DNA of 64,000 nt from Bacillus sp. OxB-1 (GCF_000829195.1 NZ_AP013294.1:3359001-3423000), one strand, 5' to 3'. Positions 43,676 through 52,304 are shown, counted from the first letter of the stretch. Notes: generated by a model from the letters alone, not told the origin. Program-made: numbers and translations.

Positions 43676-44293
43676 TTATGCAATAACTGCTCCAGTTGTT
43701 CTTCGATAAGCGATCAAGTCCTGGATTGTCAGGATGACAAGATCTAACCGTTCTGCTATGACATTCAAATCGGGACGTCTCGCCATCGTTCCGTCTTCAT
43801 TCATAATTTCACAAATGACGCCGACAGGTTCCGCACCTGCGAGTTTCGCCAAATCCACCGCGGCCTCAGTATGTCCCGCCCGTTTCAACACGCCGCCCGG
43901 CTTGGCAATCAGTGGAAAAATATGACCCGGTCTTCTGAAATCAGAAGGGACCGCCTGTGCATCGAGCATCGCAAAAATGGTTTCCGATCGTTCAAATGCC
44001 GAGATGCCGGTATGGCAATTCGCATGATCAATGCTGACGGTGAATGCCGTACCATGCGCATCGCTGTTCCGGTCCGTCATGAGCGGAAGGTCAAGCTGAT
44101 CGGCTTTCTCCTCTTCAATCGGGACACAAATCAAACCTCTTCCTTCCGTCGCCATGAAATTGATCATCTCCGGTGTAGCAAACCGGCCAAGCGCTAAGAA
44201 ATCTCCTTCATTTTCACGGTCCTCGTCATCCACTACGATGATCGGTTTTCCTTTTTTGAGCTCGTCAATCGCCTTTTCAATTGTTGCGAACAA
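43676..44293 (-). CDS. ribB: 3,4-dihydroxy-2-butanone-4-phosphate synthase only (RibBA without its RibA half)
   Basis: 205 residues covering the DHBP synthase domain: [13 protein letters not shown] with the acidic metal site, [37 protein letters not shown], and the HTEAAVDLA block. Bacillus proteins normally continue after LIAYRRTT with a ~190-residue GTP cyclohydrolase II domain; here a TAA follows seven residues later and ribH begins at once. So this operon supplies no GTP cyclohydrolase II, and a separate ribA must exist elsewhere if the pathway works. Domain loss is seen directly; its age is inferred. Confidence 0.92.
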   Translation of the reverse strand: MFATIEKAIDELKKGKPIIVVDDEDRENEGDFLALGRFATPEMINFMATEGRGLICVPIEEEKADQLDLPLMTDRNSDAHGTAFTVSIDHANCHTGISAFERSETIFAMLDAQAVPSDFRRPGHIFPLIAKPGGVLKRAGHTEAAVDLAKLAGAEPVGVICEIMNEDGTMARRPDLNVIAERLDLVILTIQDLIAYRRTTGAVIA

Positions 44294-44308
44294 TGTAAAA
44301 GACCTCCT

Positions 44309-44959
44309 TTAACTGAGAAAACCGTTTGCGGCCAATGTCTCCATTGTTACGCCACCGACAGCTTTCTCCTCTTTTTTTGCCAAAAGCTTTTCCATATATT
44401 TTGCGAGCATGTCACACTCGACATTCACTTGTTCTCCTACTTTTTTCGCGCCAATGATAGAGTCTTCTTGAGTAACTGGAATGAGGGAAATGACAAACCC
44501 ATTTTCCGTCACTTCGAAGATGGTCAATGATGTGCCATCCACCGTCACCGAGCCTTTCGGAATCAAATAATCCGACAACTCGGGAGCAATCGCGACTTCC
44601 ATATAGACGGCATTATCATGTCTTCGGATTTGGATGATGTCACCGGTGCCATCCACATGGCCACTGACAAAATGGCCGCCGAACCGCCCATTGGCAGCCA
44701 TGGCGCGCTCCAAGTTCAACCGGCTGCCTGTACGAAGCTTATAAAGAGTTGTCGATTTCACAGTTTCAGGCATGACATCCGCCGTAAACTGATCGGCCGA
44801 AAAATCCGAAACGGTCAGACAGACTCCATTCACCGCAATACTGTCGCCTTTCTTGACGTCTTCCAGCACTTTGCGGCAACGGATAGCTAGTTTCAATGAA
44901 TGCGGCCCTTGTTGAACGGATGATACGGTGCCGATTTCTTCTACGATACCAGTGAACAC
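44309..44959 (-). CDS. ribE: Riboflavin synthase alpha subunit
   Basis: 216 residues made of two barrel repeats: MFTGIVEEIGTVSSV at the start, NGVCLTVSDF with the conserved Cys, MPETVKSTTL, then GHFVSGHVDGTG, DGTSLTIFEV and IPVTQEDSI in the second half. It dismutates two lumazines to riboflavin. It overlaps the degenerate ribD by 19 bases, so translation may depend on coupling with that frame. Confidence 0.95.
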   Translation of the reverse strand: MFTGIVEEIGTVSSVQQGPHSLKLAIRCRKVLEDVKKGDSIAVNGVCLTVSDFSADQFTADVMPETVKSTTLYKLRTGSRLNLERAMAANGRFGGHFVSGHVDGTGDIIQIRRHDNAVYMEVAIAPELSDYLIPKGSVTVDGTSLTIFEVTENGFVISLIPVTQEDSIIGAKKVGEQVNVECDMLAKYMEKLLAKKEEKAVGGVTMETLAANGFLS

Positions 44960-45714
44960 GGAACAGTCCCCTCCTTTCGAAACTGGGGGTCCAGTGTGAA
45001 TTTAATGATTTTGACAGCACTGCCGCTTCCGTCATAGGCTGTCTCCGGCGTCCTTAGATGCCGAACGAACAAAATACAGATAGGATACTTTCCACCATGG
45101 GGCAAACGGGTGGTGAGGAAAGGATTTTCATGAAGTACGGTTTCCACGTCAACCAAAATCGCATTATGGGTAGGGCGGAGGTAATGGACATCGGTCCGTG
45201 AAGCTTCCAATGTGGTCCATTTGCTGTCCCCAGTACGCGTGGAAAGGCGGCCATCGAGGATGACGGCGGCTTTCATGGTGACGGTCGGTTTACCGTATAT
45301 GTTGTAGTGAATAAATGCCCGGTTCAACTGCTCTGCCTCTTCTTTTACTATACCGGTGACGACTTCCATTCCGGCATCCTGAAAAAGCCCGATTCCCTTC
45401 CCGTTAACGGAAGGACTCGGTTTGACGGATGCCATAAAGACGCGACGGATCCCGTGTTGAATAAGCAGATCCTTATATAGCGGCGTTTTGCCTGGATAGA
45501 CACCGTGTTGCGGCGTATCATTCGAACCGTCACGAATGGAATCTGCGTCGATTATCGCGGAAGCAGACACTTTCACTCGCAGCGAATCGGTACCCGCCTT
45601 GAAGTTTTGTCCATTTTGCACAGAGACGGCATCGACGAATAGATTCGGCAAGAGTTGACCTTCCGCGGTCCGCACTAAGGCAAGAGCAGTGTTCATTCTA
45701 CATTCCGGATCCAA
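44941..45714 (-). pseudogene. ribD: Degenerate, shortened ribD
   Basis: The open frame gives 257 residues instead of ~360. TTG 45714 is the likely start, seven bases after AAAGGGGG, giving MDPECRMNTALAL as in normal RibD. The deaminase zinc site HAEVHA is gone (KVSASAIIDADS in its place), and the PCSHxGxTPPC motif is reduced to QHGVYPGKTPLYK. PNPxVGAV has become PNLFVDAV. The reductase part is recognisable (TVTMKAAVILDGRLSTRTGDSKWTT, LRPTHNAILVDVETVL, LTTRLPHGGKYPICI) but the last ~100 residues are missing. It cannot be a working bifunctional RibD. The frame is kept open up to ribE. Confidence 0.85.
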
Positions 45715-45721
45715 ATACATT

Positions 45722-45745
45722 CCCCCTTTCAATGATTGAAAAGGG
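45722..45745 (-). promoter_or_regulatory. Hairpin sequestering the ribD ribosome binding site
   Basis: On the minus strand CCCTTTTCAA pairs with TTGAAAGGGGG around TCA; the second arm is the ribosome binding site. This suggests the FMN riboswitch controls translation rather than termination. Confidence 0.6.
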
Positions 45746-45778
45746 CAGAACGGATCGGGCAATGTACGCCAACCCAAA

Positions 45779-45920
45779 TCGCTTCTCCCATCCAGACTGT
45801 AACTGTCGGTGCCGGAGTTTCACCAGCTCCACCGCCTTCCAAGGAGGAAGGACGGGTCACGGACTGACGAGCCATTGCTCGATCACCGCCGGTAAGGAAT
45901 TTCACCTTGCCCCGAAGCGT
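45779..45920 (-). ncRNA. FMN riboswitch (RFN element)
   Basis: On the minus strand CTTCGGGGCAAGGTGAAATT, ACCGGCGGT, CAGTCCGTGACCC, GGTGGAGCTGGTGAAACTCC, CCGACAGTTACAGTCTGG and ATGGGAGAAG are in order, which is the full RFN core. It heads the rib operon. Confidence 0.98.
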
Positions 45921-46189
45921 TTGAATTGTATGTACATTACTAACGGTACCATAACCGTTTCTGTTAATCAAAATGCAAAGGAGGAAATAGTGAAAAAGTG
46001 CTAGTTCCGGGTGGGTTGGGGTGGGTTTCTGGTAATGGGTGGAAAGCATGTGTGGAAATAGCATATCCGTAAGATGAACTGGTACACCATCATGGCGATC
46101 TCCTATACTTTGGGCGGGAACTGGCACACCTGCCGAGAAAACTCTAATTCCCTCTGCCGATTCGAAATCTTACCTTCAAGTTCATAATT
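45921..46189. other. Intergenic region upstream of the FMN riboswitch
   Basis: Probably contains the rib operon promoter on the minus strand (TACAAT just before the riboswitch, with a weak -35). No gene is supported. The rest has no feature I can name. Confidence 0.4.
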
Positions 46190-46280
46190 GTATTCGTCAC
46201 TTTTGCTCACTTATTCGTCACGATTATCGATTTATCCGTCACAATCTCAATTTTAATCGTCACTTTCAATACCTTATTCC
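46190..46280. repeat. Array B: 21-bp tandem repeats (GTCAC core)
   Basis: Four to five copies of TTATTCGTCACNATN8-like units. GTCAC starts at 46196, 46217, 46238 and 46259, exactly 21 bases apart. The unit is unrelated in sequence to array C, which follows 75 bases later. Confidence 0.85.
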
Positions 46281-46354
46281 CGTACCAGGACTTTTGACCC
46301 TTAAACGTATGAAAGGAGCTATAGCATCCTTTAAGAAAAAATGGTTTAATTCCG

Positions 46355-46630
46355 GTTGCTTGCACCCATTGCCAATTCTTTTGCACTAAACACCAGGTTT
46401 CTTGCACTCCAACCATAATTGATTGCATTCAACTACCGATTTCTTGCATAGGCCCTTCAATCGCTGCCAGATCTTATCTTTCTTGCACTCGTCACTTAGT
46501 TGCTTGCACCCAGCACCGGATTCCTTGCACTTCCACACTATTTGCTTGCACAGGCCTTATTATAGCTACCAGGCCTCGCCTTGCTTGCACTCTACCTTGT
46601 CCTTGCACCCACCCACACTTGCTTGCCCCA
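46355..46630. repeat. Array C: 21-bp tandem repeats (TTGCAC core) with 102-bp higher-order repeat
   Basis: TTGCAC/TTGCAT occurs at 46360, 46381, 46402, 46423, 46444, then 46483, 46504, 46525, 46546, then 46585 and 46603. Steps are 21 except two of 39 and one of 18. The two 39-base spacers are similar (AGGCCCTT.AT.GCT.CCAG), so the array contains a 102-base higher-order duplication. It ends ~24 bases before the opuAC terminator. Confidence 0.88.
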
Positions 46631-46653
46631 CCCTTTTTCTTCCCACAATAACA

Positions 46654-46681
46654 ACCCGGACTGCTCTTTCCGCAGTCCGGG
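46654..46681 (-). terminator. Terminator of the opuA operon
   Basis: CCCGGACTGC and GCAGTCCGGG form a perfect stem around TCTTTCC; the T-run on the minus strand is weak (TTGTTATTG). Confidence 0.7.
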
Positions 46682-46693
46682 CCCGTTTGAAAT

Positions 46694-47617
46694 TTATTCT
46701 TTCAGGTCTTCAATGGAGTCGATGTCCATGTATGTCGGTACGACCAAACCGATTTTAACACCTTCCATGTTAACGCCGAGTTCTTCGAATTGGCCTTCGA
46801 ATTTATCCGCATAGTTTTTATGCGTGATCGGCAACCATGCAGCTAGAGAAGCATCCGCACTGCCATCGGCAACTGCTGTCCAGAGTGGACCTGCTTCAAC
46901 TTGCGTCAATGTTACGTTATAGCCCATATCTTCGAGAACCAATTTCATGACGTTATGGCTCGCAATTTCACTATCCCATGCAACGTAGGCAAGATTGATC
47001 TTATCGCCGTCCACTTTTTCGACGCCTTCTGTCCATTCCGCCACTTTGTCCGCATTTTCATCAATCCAGTTTTGCGCCGCTTGTTCTTCTTTTTCACCTT
47101 CCTGGATCGCTACCATGACAGCTCCCATGTCTTCCTCTGTCCAATTAAAATTGGAGAGAATTTGATGTGCTTCCGGGAGATCTTCCTTCAAACCGGCACG
47201 GCCAATGGTCCTAATTTGTTCTTCCCCGCCGTATACGCCTTTCGGATCCTCTAAATATTTCAAATCGAATTTCGCGAATTTCCAGTGTGGGGTCCAACCT
47301 GTCACGATGATCGGCTCTTCTTTGTCATACGCTTTTTTCAAGGCAGCTGTCATAGCCGCACTGGACCCGGATGTGACATCCCAATCTTTGAGTTCGTATT
47401 CCTCGATTGCTTGTTCCGTTGCCTGCATGATACCTGCTCCTGGGTCAATGCCGGTAATTTTGTACTTTACGGATTCACCGACCGAACTGCTGCCCGAAGT
47501 ATTTTCCGGATCGCTGCTCGATTCATTACTTCCCTTGTCATCACTGCCGCAAGCTGCCAAGCCTAGTGCCAGCAGCGCAGCCGTTCCTAATCCAAGTACC
47601 TTTTTTGTTAAAGTCAT
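46694..47617 (-). CDS. opuAC: Glycine betaine ABC transporter substrate-binding lipoprotein
   Basis: A 307-residue lipoprotein (signal and lipobox GLAACGSDD, Cys23). The OpuAC fold shows ITGIDPGAGIMQATEQAIEEY, SSAAMTAALKKAYDKEEPIIVTGWTPHW (cited in part) with the aromatic box Trp residues, and AYVAWDSEIASHNVMKLVLEDMGY plus SLAAWLPITH. It binds glycine betaine or proline betaine under osmotic stress. Third gene of opuA, overlapping the permease gene by four bases. Confidence 0.92.
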   Translation of the reverse strand: MTLTKKVLGLGTAALLALGLAACGSDDKGSNESSSDPENTSGSSSVGESVKYKITGIDPGAGIMQATEQAIEEYELKDWDVTSGSSAAMTAALKKAYDKEEPIIVTGWTPHWKFAKFDLKYLEDPKGVYGGEEQIRTIGRAGLKEDLPEAHQILSNFNWTEEDMGAVMVAIQEGEKEEQAAQNWIDENADKVAEWTEGVEKVDGDKINLAYVAWDSEIASHNVMKLVLEDMGYNVTLTQVEAGPLWTAVADGSADASLAAWLPITHKNYADKFEGQFEELGVNMEGVKIGLVVPTYMDIDSIEDLKE

Positions 47618-48471
47618 TCTGTAAGTCCTCCCTTTTTCTTCTTACCTGCATGTTGGGTGATCCGATCCAAAATAATCGCCACGATGACAATGGATAACCC
47701 GGTTTCAAACCCAACACCTGTTTTCAATTGTGTCACGGCCCGGTAGACTTCCTCACCAAGCCCTGGTGCACCGACCATGGAGGCAATGACGACCATGGAT
47801 AGTGATAGCATGATGCTTTGATTGACCCCTGCCATGATTGTCGGTTTGGCGAGCGGGATTTGCACTTTGCTCAACCGTTGCCATGTTGTCGATCCATACG
47901 CTTCTGTCGCTTCAATCAAGTCTTTCGGCACTTGCTGGATACCAAGCATGGTCAAGCGGATCGTGGGCGGCATCGAGAAAATGACCGATGCCACGACGCC
48001 TGGTACGACGCCGATATTGAAAAAGAAAATCGCTGGCAATAAATAAACGAATGCCGGCATCGTTTGCATGAGATCCAAGACCGGATTGACCACATTTCGG
48101 ACCGTCCTCTTTTGTGAACCCCAAATACCGATCGGAACCCCGATGACGAGTGCGAAGAACACGGATGTCAATACGAGCGCCAGCATTTGTAACATCGGAT
48201 ACCAGTAACCTAAGTAATCGATGAACAACAGGCCGACCAAAGTGAATATCGCAATGCGGCGTGTCGATAAAAACCACGCCAGCAAGGAGAATAGAACAGC
48301 GAGTAGAATCGATGGCACCATGTTCAGCCATTCTACTGACCCTTCCACGATCCCCGCCAAAAAATCGGCGACTCCATCAAACACAGAGCCGAACGTTGAG
48401 ACGAGCCAATCAATGCCATTATCGATCCAGTCGGCAAATGGCAATCGAGGTAAAAATTCATTCATTTCCAT
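47614..48471 (-). CDS. opuAB: Glycine betaine ABC transporter permease
   Basis: 285 residues. The N-terminal amphipathic part (LPFADWIDNGIDWLVSTFGSVFDGV) is typical of OpuAB. The EAA loop is DLIEATEAYGSTTWQRLSKVQIPLAKPTIMAGVNQ (cited in part), and membrane helices follow. It overlaps both neighbours by a few bases, so the operon is tightly coupled. Confidence 0.94.
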   Translation of the reverse strand: MEMNEFLPRLPFADWIDNGIDWLVSTFGSVFDGVADFLAGIVEGSVEWLNMVPSILLAVLFSLLAWFLSTRRIAIFTLVGLLFIDYLGYWYPMLQMLALVLTSVFFALVIGVPIGIWGSQKRTVRNVVNPVLDLMQTMPAFVYLLPAIFFFNIGVVPGVVASVIFSMPPTIRLTMLGIQQVPKDLIEATEAYGSTTWQRLSKVQIPLAKPTIMAGVNQSIMLSLSMVVIASMVGAPGLGEEVYRAVTQLKTGVGFETGLSIVIVAIILDRITQHAGKKKKGGLTE

Positions 48472-49720
48472 CCACCTCCTCGTTCACTTGCTCAGCTGAC
48501 TCGATTGTGCCGTTATTATTGATAAACTGATTGTCGCCTGATAGCGCTCCAATCAGTGCACCACGAATGATAATCCCTTCCAATTTCCTTCTCTCGTCGA
48601 TGACTGCAACCGGGATGGCAGTTGTCGAAACGATATCGAAGAGATCTGTCAAAACCGTATCGGCTGGTATCATCGGAAAATCGGTAATTAAAACCTCTTC
48701 CAATGTTTTCCCTGTTTCCACGGCTTGCACCGCATCCTGTGCAGTAACCGCACCCAGTAAGCGGTTCCCGGAGTCAACGACATATATGGATGAAATGCGG
48801 AGACGCTTCATAAGTCGCAATGCAACCCGTGGGCCGCGGTCGATCTGTACCGTGTCCGCTTTTTTCATAATATGGCCCGCTGTCAACACTTTGGACAAGT
48901 CGACGTCTTCGACGAAACGTTCCACATACTCGTTGGATGGGCTCATCAGAATCTCTTCCGGCGTTCCGACTTGAACGACTTCCCCATCTTTCATCAAGGC
49001 GATGCGGTCTCCGATTCGAAGCGCCTCATCGAGGTCATGGGTGATGAAGATGATCGTTTTCCCCATATCATGGTGAAGCTGCAGCAATTCATCCTGCATA
49101 TCTTTGCGAATCAACGGATCGAGCGCACTGAACGCTTCATCCATCAATAAAATATCCGGTCCGTTGGCAAGGGCTCTCGCCAAACCGACACGCTGCTGCA
49201 TCCCGCCGCTCAATTGTTTCGGATATTGATCCTCATAGCCTGCAAGGCCGACCAGTTTCAATGATTCCAAAGCCTTCTCCCGACGTTGCTCTTTGGACAC
49301 TCCTTTGATCTCCAAACCGTATTCCGTATTTTCCAGGATTGTTTTATGCGGAAAGAGGGCAAAATTTTGAAAGACCATGCCGATTTTATTCCGTCTTACT
49401 TCCCGGAGTTGTTCTTTGTTCATCTTGACGATGTCTTCGCCATCCAGCAGAATTTCGCCCATTGTCGGATCAATCAGCCGGTTCAACATCCGGACCAATG
49501 TCGATTTTCCGCTCCCGGACAATCCCATGATGACAAAGATTTCCCCTTCGTAAATATCGAAGGACGCATCATTGACCCCGACCGTCGCTCCGGTCGCTTG
49601 CAGGATCTCCCGTTTGCTCTTTTTTTCATTCAGCATTCGGGCTGCACGCTTCATGTTTTTCCCGAAGATTTTCGTTATCTTTTTCACTTGTATCTTCTTG
49701 ACAAGACTCTGGTCACTCAT
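48458..49720 (-). CDS. opuAA: Glycine betaine ABC transporter ATP-binding protein
   Basis: About 420 residues. ATG 49720 (MSDQSLVKKIQVKKITKIFG) follows AAGGAGTG; codons upstream to 49762 are rejected. Walker A is GLSGSGKSTLVRMLNRL, signature LSGGMQQRVGLARAL, Walker B ILLMDEAFSALDP, followed by a tandem CBS pair (about residues 285-400) that senses ionic strength or c-di-AMP in OpuA systems. First gene of opuA, divergent from a GbsR-type regulator. Confidence 0.95.
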   Translation of the reverse strand: MSDQSLVKKIQVKKITKIFGKNMKRAARMLNEKKSKREILQATGATVGVNDASFDIYEGEIFVIMGLSGSGKSTLVRMLNRLIDPTMGEILLDGEDIVKMNKEQLREVRRNKIGMVFQNFALFPHKTILENTEYGLEIKGVSKEQRREKALESLKLVGLAGYEDQYPKQLSGGMQQRVGLARALANGPDILLMDEAFSALDPLIRKDMQDELLQLHHDMGKTIIFITHDLDEALRIGDRIALMKDGEVVQVGTPEEILMSPSNEYVERFVEDVDLSKVLTAGHIMKKADTVQIDRGPRVALRLMKRLRISSIYVVDSGNRLLGAVTAQDAVQAVETGKTLEEVLITDFPMIPADTVLTDLFDIVSTTAIPVAVIDERRKLEGIIIRGALIGALSGDNQFINNNGTIESAEQVNEEVDGNE

Positions 49721-49761
49721 TTGTACACTCCTTACCTTTTGTAAACCTGCGAACCTAATCA

Positions 49762-49790
49762 ATTATAGATGTAATCAAATTGAAATACAA
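49762..49790 (-). promoter_or_regulatory. Sigma-A promoter of opuA
   Basis: On the minus strand TTGTAT (49790-49785) and TATAAT (49767-49762) are 17 bases apart. Confidence 0.8.
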
Positions 49791-49814
49791 CCGTAATTTC
49801 CGAATGAATTGTTT

Positions 49815-49832
49815 GTACGGTAAAAACTGTAC
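49815..49832. promoter_or_regulatory. Candidate operator between opuA and the gbsR-type gene
   Basis: GTACGGT-AAAA-ACTGTAC is a near-perfect palindrome (one mismatch) 25 bases upstream of the opuA -35. It is a plausible site for the divergent regulator; inference only. A TATAAT at 49870-49875 may be the -10 of the regulator gene. Confidence 0.45.
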
Positions 49833-49913
49833 TAACCATAATAAATATAAATTGATTTTTTCGGGAAACTATAATACGCTAGATTGCAGCGATAACAGTG
49901 GAGGTAACGCTTT

Positions 49914-50459
49914 ATGGACGGTAGGGAAAAACTTGATAAAGCCCGGGAACGGATCATTGAAACCATTGCCGAAAATATTCATCTCTACGGTCTGACACCT
50001 TCATCCGGTAGACAATACGGTGCCATGTATTTTCATGATGAACCATTGACTCTAGATGAAATGACCGAAATGCTCGGCATGAGCAAAACTAGCATGAGCA
50101 CATCCGTACGAGCTCTTTCCGATTTGAAATTGGTGGAACGCGCCTGGAAACGGGGCGTCCGAAAAGACCTGTACCAAGTGAAAGATGATTGGTATCAAAG
50201 TTTCATTGATCTTTTTTCGATAAAATGGAGGAGGGCCATTTCACTCCATTCCGTTGCAGTCAGGCGATCATTGAAAGAATTGGGCGAACTGTTGCAGGAT
50301 GAATCGATTGATGACGATCTGCGGAAAAGCGTGGAGAAGGATATAGCGAAGCTTGAATACATGCGGGACTATTATGATTGGCTCGATCGATTGGTCGATG
50401 CGTTCGAAGATCATGAAATCTTTGACCTTGTCCCAATTGATAAAAATCAAGATAAATGA
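49914..50459 (+). CDS. GbsR/OpcR-type MarR family regulator
   Basis: 181 residues, the usual GbsR length. Order: a helical start (LDKARERIIETIAENIHLYGLTPSSGRQYGAMYFHDEPLTLDEMTEMLGMSKTSMSTSVRAL, cited in part) with the winged helix, then a wing (RAWKRGVRKDLYQVKDDWYQ) and a helical effector/dimer domain. GbsR-like proteins repress choline/glycine betaine uptake and synthesis genes. ATG 49914 follows GGAGGT. Divergent from opuA, its probable target. Confidence 0.92.
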   Translation: MDGREKLDKARERIIETIAENIHLYGLTPSSGRQYGAMYFHDEPLTLDEMTEMLGMSKTSMSTSVRALSDLKLVERAWKRGVRKDLYQVKDDWYQSFIDLFSIKWRRAISLHSVAVRRSLKELGELLQDESIDDDLRKSVEKDIAKLEYMRDYYDWLDRLVDAFEDHEIFDLVPIDKNQDK

Positions 50460-50460
50460 T

Positions 50461-50499
50461 AAAAAACGGCAGACGAGCCAAAGCTTGTCCGCCGTTTTT
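50461..50499. terminator. Bidirectional terminator between the regulator and MCP genes
   Basis: AAAAACGGC-GAC-AGC and GCT-GTC-GCCGTTTTT form a stem with T-runs on both strands. Confidence 0.85.
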
Positions 50500-50507
50500 C
50501 TATTGGT

Positions 50508-52304
50508 TCATACTACCTCGGCAGGCACCGGTATTGAACCTGCCATTTCAACATCCTCGTGCTCCGGCTGTGGTTCGGGTACTTGGAAGAATTCTGCGTT
50601 GGAACGGAGCGTGTCGGATAATGCGGCCAGATCCAGCCCCGCCTTTTCCACTTGCACCATCGCCTCATGCTGTTCTTGGAAGGAATGGAGCATTCGGACG
50701 GCATTCTCTTTATTTTTCAGGGAAACTTGTTCCACTTGAACGGTCACATTTTCGAGTAATGGGACAGCCGTCTCCAATGTATGCAGATGATCGGACATGA
50801 TCAACAGCTTTTCATTCAAAGCTCTAATTTGGACGGCAGCTTCTTGGAAATGTTGCCCGTTCTCCGTCGTGACGATTTGGAAGACCGCCCCTTTTTCTTT
50901 CATCGTTTCCACGTTCGAAGCCGAGTCATGGACACTCTGTTCCATGCCGATCAACATGTCCTTTATTTTCTCGGTGGCGTCATTTGATTGTTCCGCCAGT
51001 CGCTGCACCTCATTTGCCACGACTAAAAATCCAGCCCCCGCACTTCCTGCACGCGTTGCTTCGATTTTTGCGTTCAGCGCGAGCATCCGTGTCTGCTCTG
51101 TCACATGCGCAATCAAGTTGACGATTTGGTCCAATGATTCGCATTTCCCTTGAAGCTCTCCGATCGTTTGCACGACTTGACGCATGCTGTCAAAAAAGAG
51201 CTGCATGGAATCGGCAGCCGCCGCAACCGACATTTCTCCGGTATTCGCAACCTGCTCCGTCCTGGCCGACAAGCGGGAAACGTCTTCCATCTCCCCAAAA
51301 AGGCCATGCAATGATTCCTTCATATGGTGAAACGCCTGCTGCTGCTGAGCAGACACCGACACCGTCTCATTCGCCACCGTCCCCAATTCAGAGACGATAT
51401 CTTTTACGAGTTCATTTTTAGCCAACAGAACAGTTGAATTCTGTTGTAATTGTTGTCCCGTATTCAAAAGCCGGGTGCTCGTTTGTTGAACTCCCACCAA
51501 CATTTGCGACATGCTCGCAATCATCATTTGAAAACTTTTATTCAACGAACGGATTTCGGGGATGTTGGATTTCGCAGTCAAATCCACCCGCAAATCCCCT
51601 TCCCTTACAACCCGCATCTTCTGCTGCAGCTGAATCATCGGATTCGTCATGTTCCGGATAATCCATGAGATCAATAAGATTCCTAGCAGGAGAGATATGA
51701 TAATGGTCACAAAGACGAAAACCGCCATTTGCTGCGTAGCTGCCAAGTAATCGTGATCCGGGATGGCAATGATGTACTCCCCACCTAATTCCTGAATTTC
51801 AAAAAAGCTCAGCGTATAAGGCTCGCCGCCAATTGTTTCATGAAGTACCCCTTTGCGATCTTCCCGGATTTTACTCAAAACGGAGGGAGAAATGGGCAAA
51901 TCCCGATTTTTACTTATTGAAAAAGGGATCAACTTTTCCCCTTCCAAATAAAACATATCCGCACGATAGCCGGATTGAACCAACGAAACATGCTGGCGCT
52001 TGACGACCGCTTCCAGCTCACTCATGAATCGACCACGGTCTCTGACATGGGCAAGCATCAATGTTTTGGCCAAATCATTGATAATATGGACTTCCCTTTC
52101 CAGTCGGGAGGAAACAAGGTCGATCGTATTTTCTTTTGATTTCTCATATGTAACGAAGCCGATACATGTCGTCGACACAAGTAAAATGGAGGAGATGGCC
52201 GTCATGAGACGGTATTTGAAAGACCATTCCACCCTTGTGACGGCTGACTGCCTTTTCAATCGAACGACCCGCATCCCCTTAACTTTCTGTATCCATTTCC
52301 TCAA
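50508..52304 (-). CDS. Methyl-accepting chemotaxis protein
   Basis: About 598 residues from TTG 52304, eight bases after GGAGGGTGG; earlier codons are less likely. First membrane helix at about residues 33-52 (AISSILLVSTTCIGFVTY), a ~150-residue extracellular sensor, second helix (MAVFVFVTIIISLLLGILLI), HAMP, then the signalling coiled coil. The hairpin tip reads QTRMLALNAKIEATRAG, differing from the usual QTNLLALNAAIEAARAG at several positions, including the Asn that is normally invariant. A Glu-rich tail ends the protein. The ligand is unknown. Confidence 0.88.
   Translation of the reverse strand: MRKWIQKVKGMRVVRLKRQSAVTRVEWSFKYRLMTAISSILLVSTTCIGFVTYEKSKENTIDLVSSRLEREVHIINDLAKTLMLAHVRDRGRFMSELEAVVKRQHVSLVQSGYRADMFYLEGEKLIPFSISKNRDLPISPSVLSKIREDRKGVLHETIGGEPYTLSFFEIQELGGEYIIAIPDHDYLAATQQMAVFVFVTIIISLLLGILLISWIIRNMTNPMIQLQQKMRVVREGDLRVDLTAKSNIPEIRSLNKSFQMMIASMSQMLVGVQQTSTRLLNTGQQLQQNSTVLLAKNELVKDIVSELGTVANETVSVSAQQQQAFHHMKESLHGLFGEMEDVSRLSARTEQVANTGEMSVAAAADSMQLFFDSMRQVVQTIGELQGKCESLDQIVNLIAHVTEQTRMLALNAKIEATRAGSAGAGFLVVANEVQRLAEQSNDATEKIKDMLIGMEQSVHDSASNVETMKEKGAVFQIVTTENGQHFQEAAVQIRALNEKLLIMSDHLHTLETAVPLLENVTVQVEQVSLKNKENAVRMLHSFQEQHEAMVQVEKAGLDLAALSDTLRSNAEFFQVPEPQPEHEDVEMAGSIPVPAEVV

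Noticed and set aside
46190..46630. CRISPR array
   Set aside because: Units are 21 bp, diverged throughout, with no constant repeat and unique spacers of usual length, and no cas genes.
46423..46758. Open frame of 111 codons through array C and into opuAC antisense
   Set aside because: The same repeat effect; the second half is antisense to opuAC, with no start signals.
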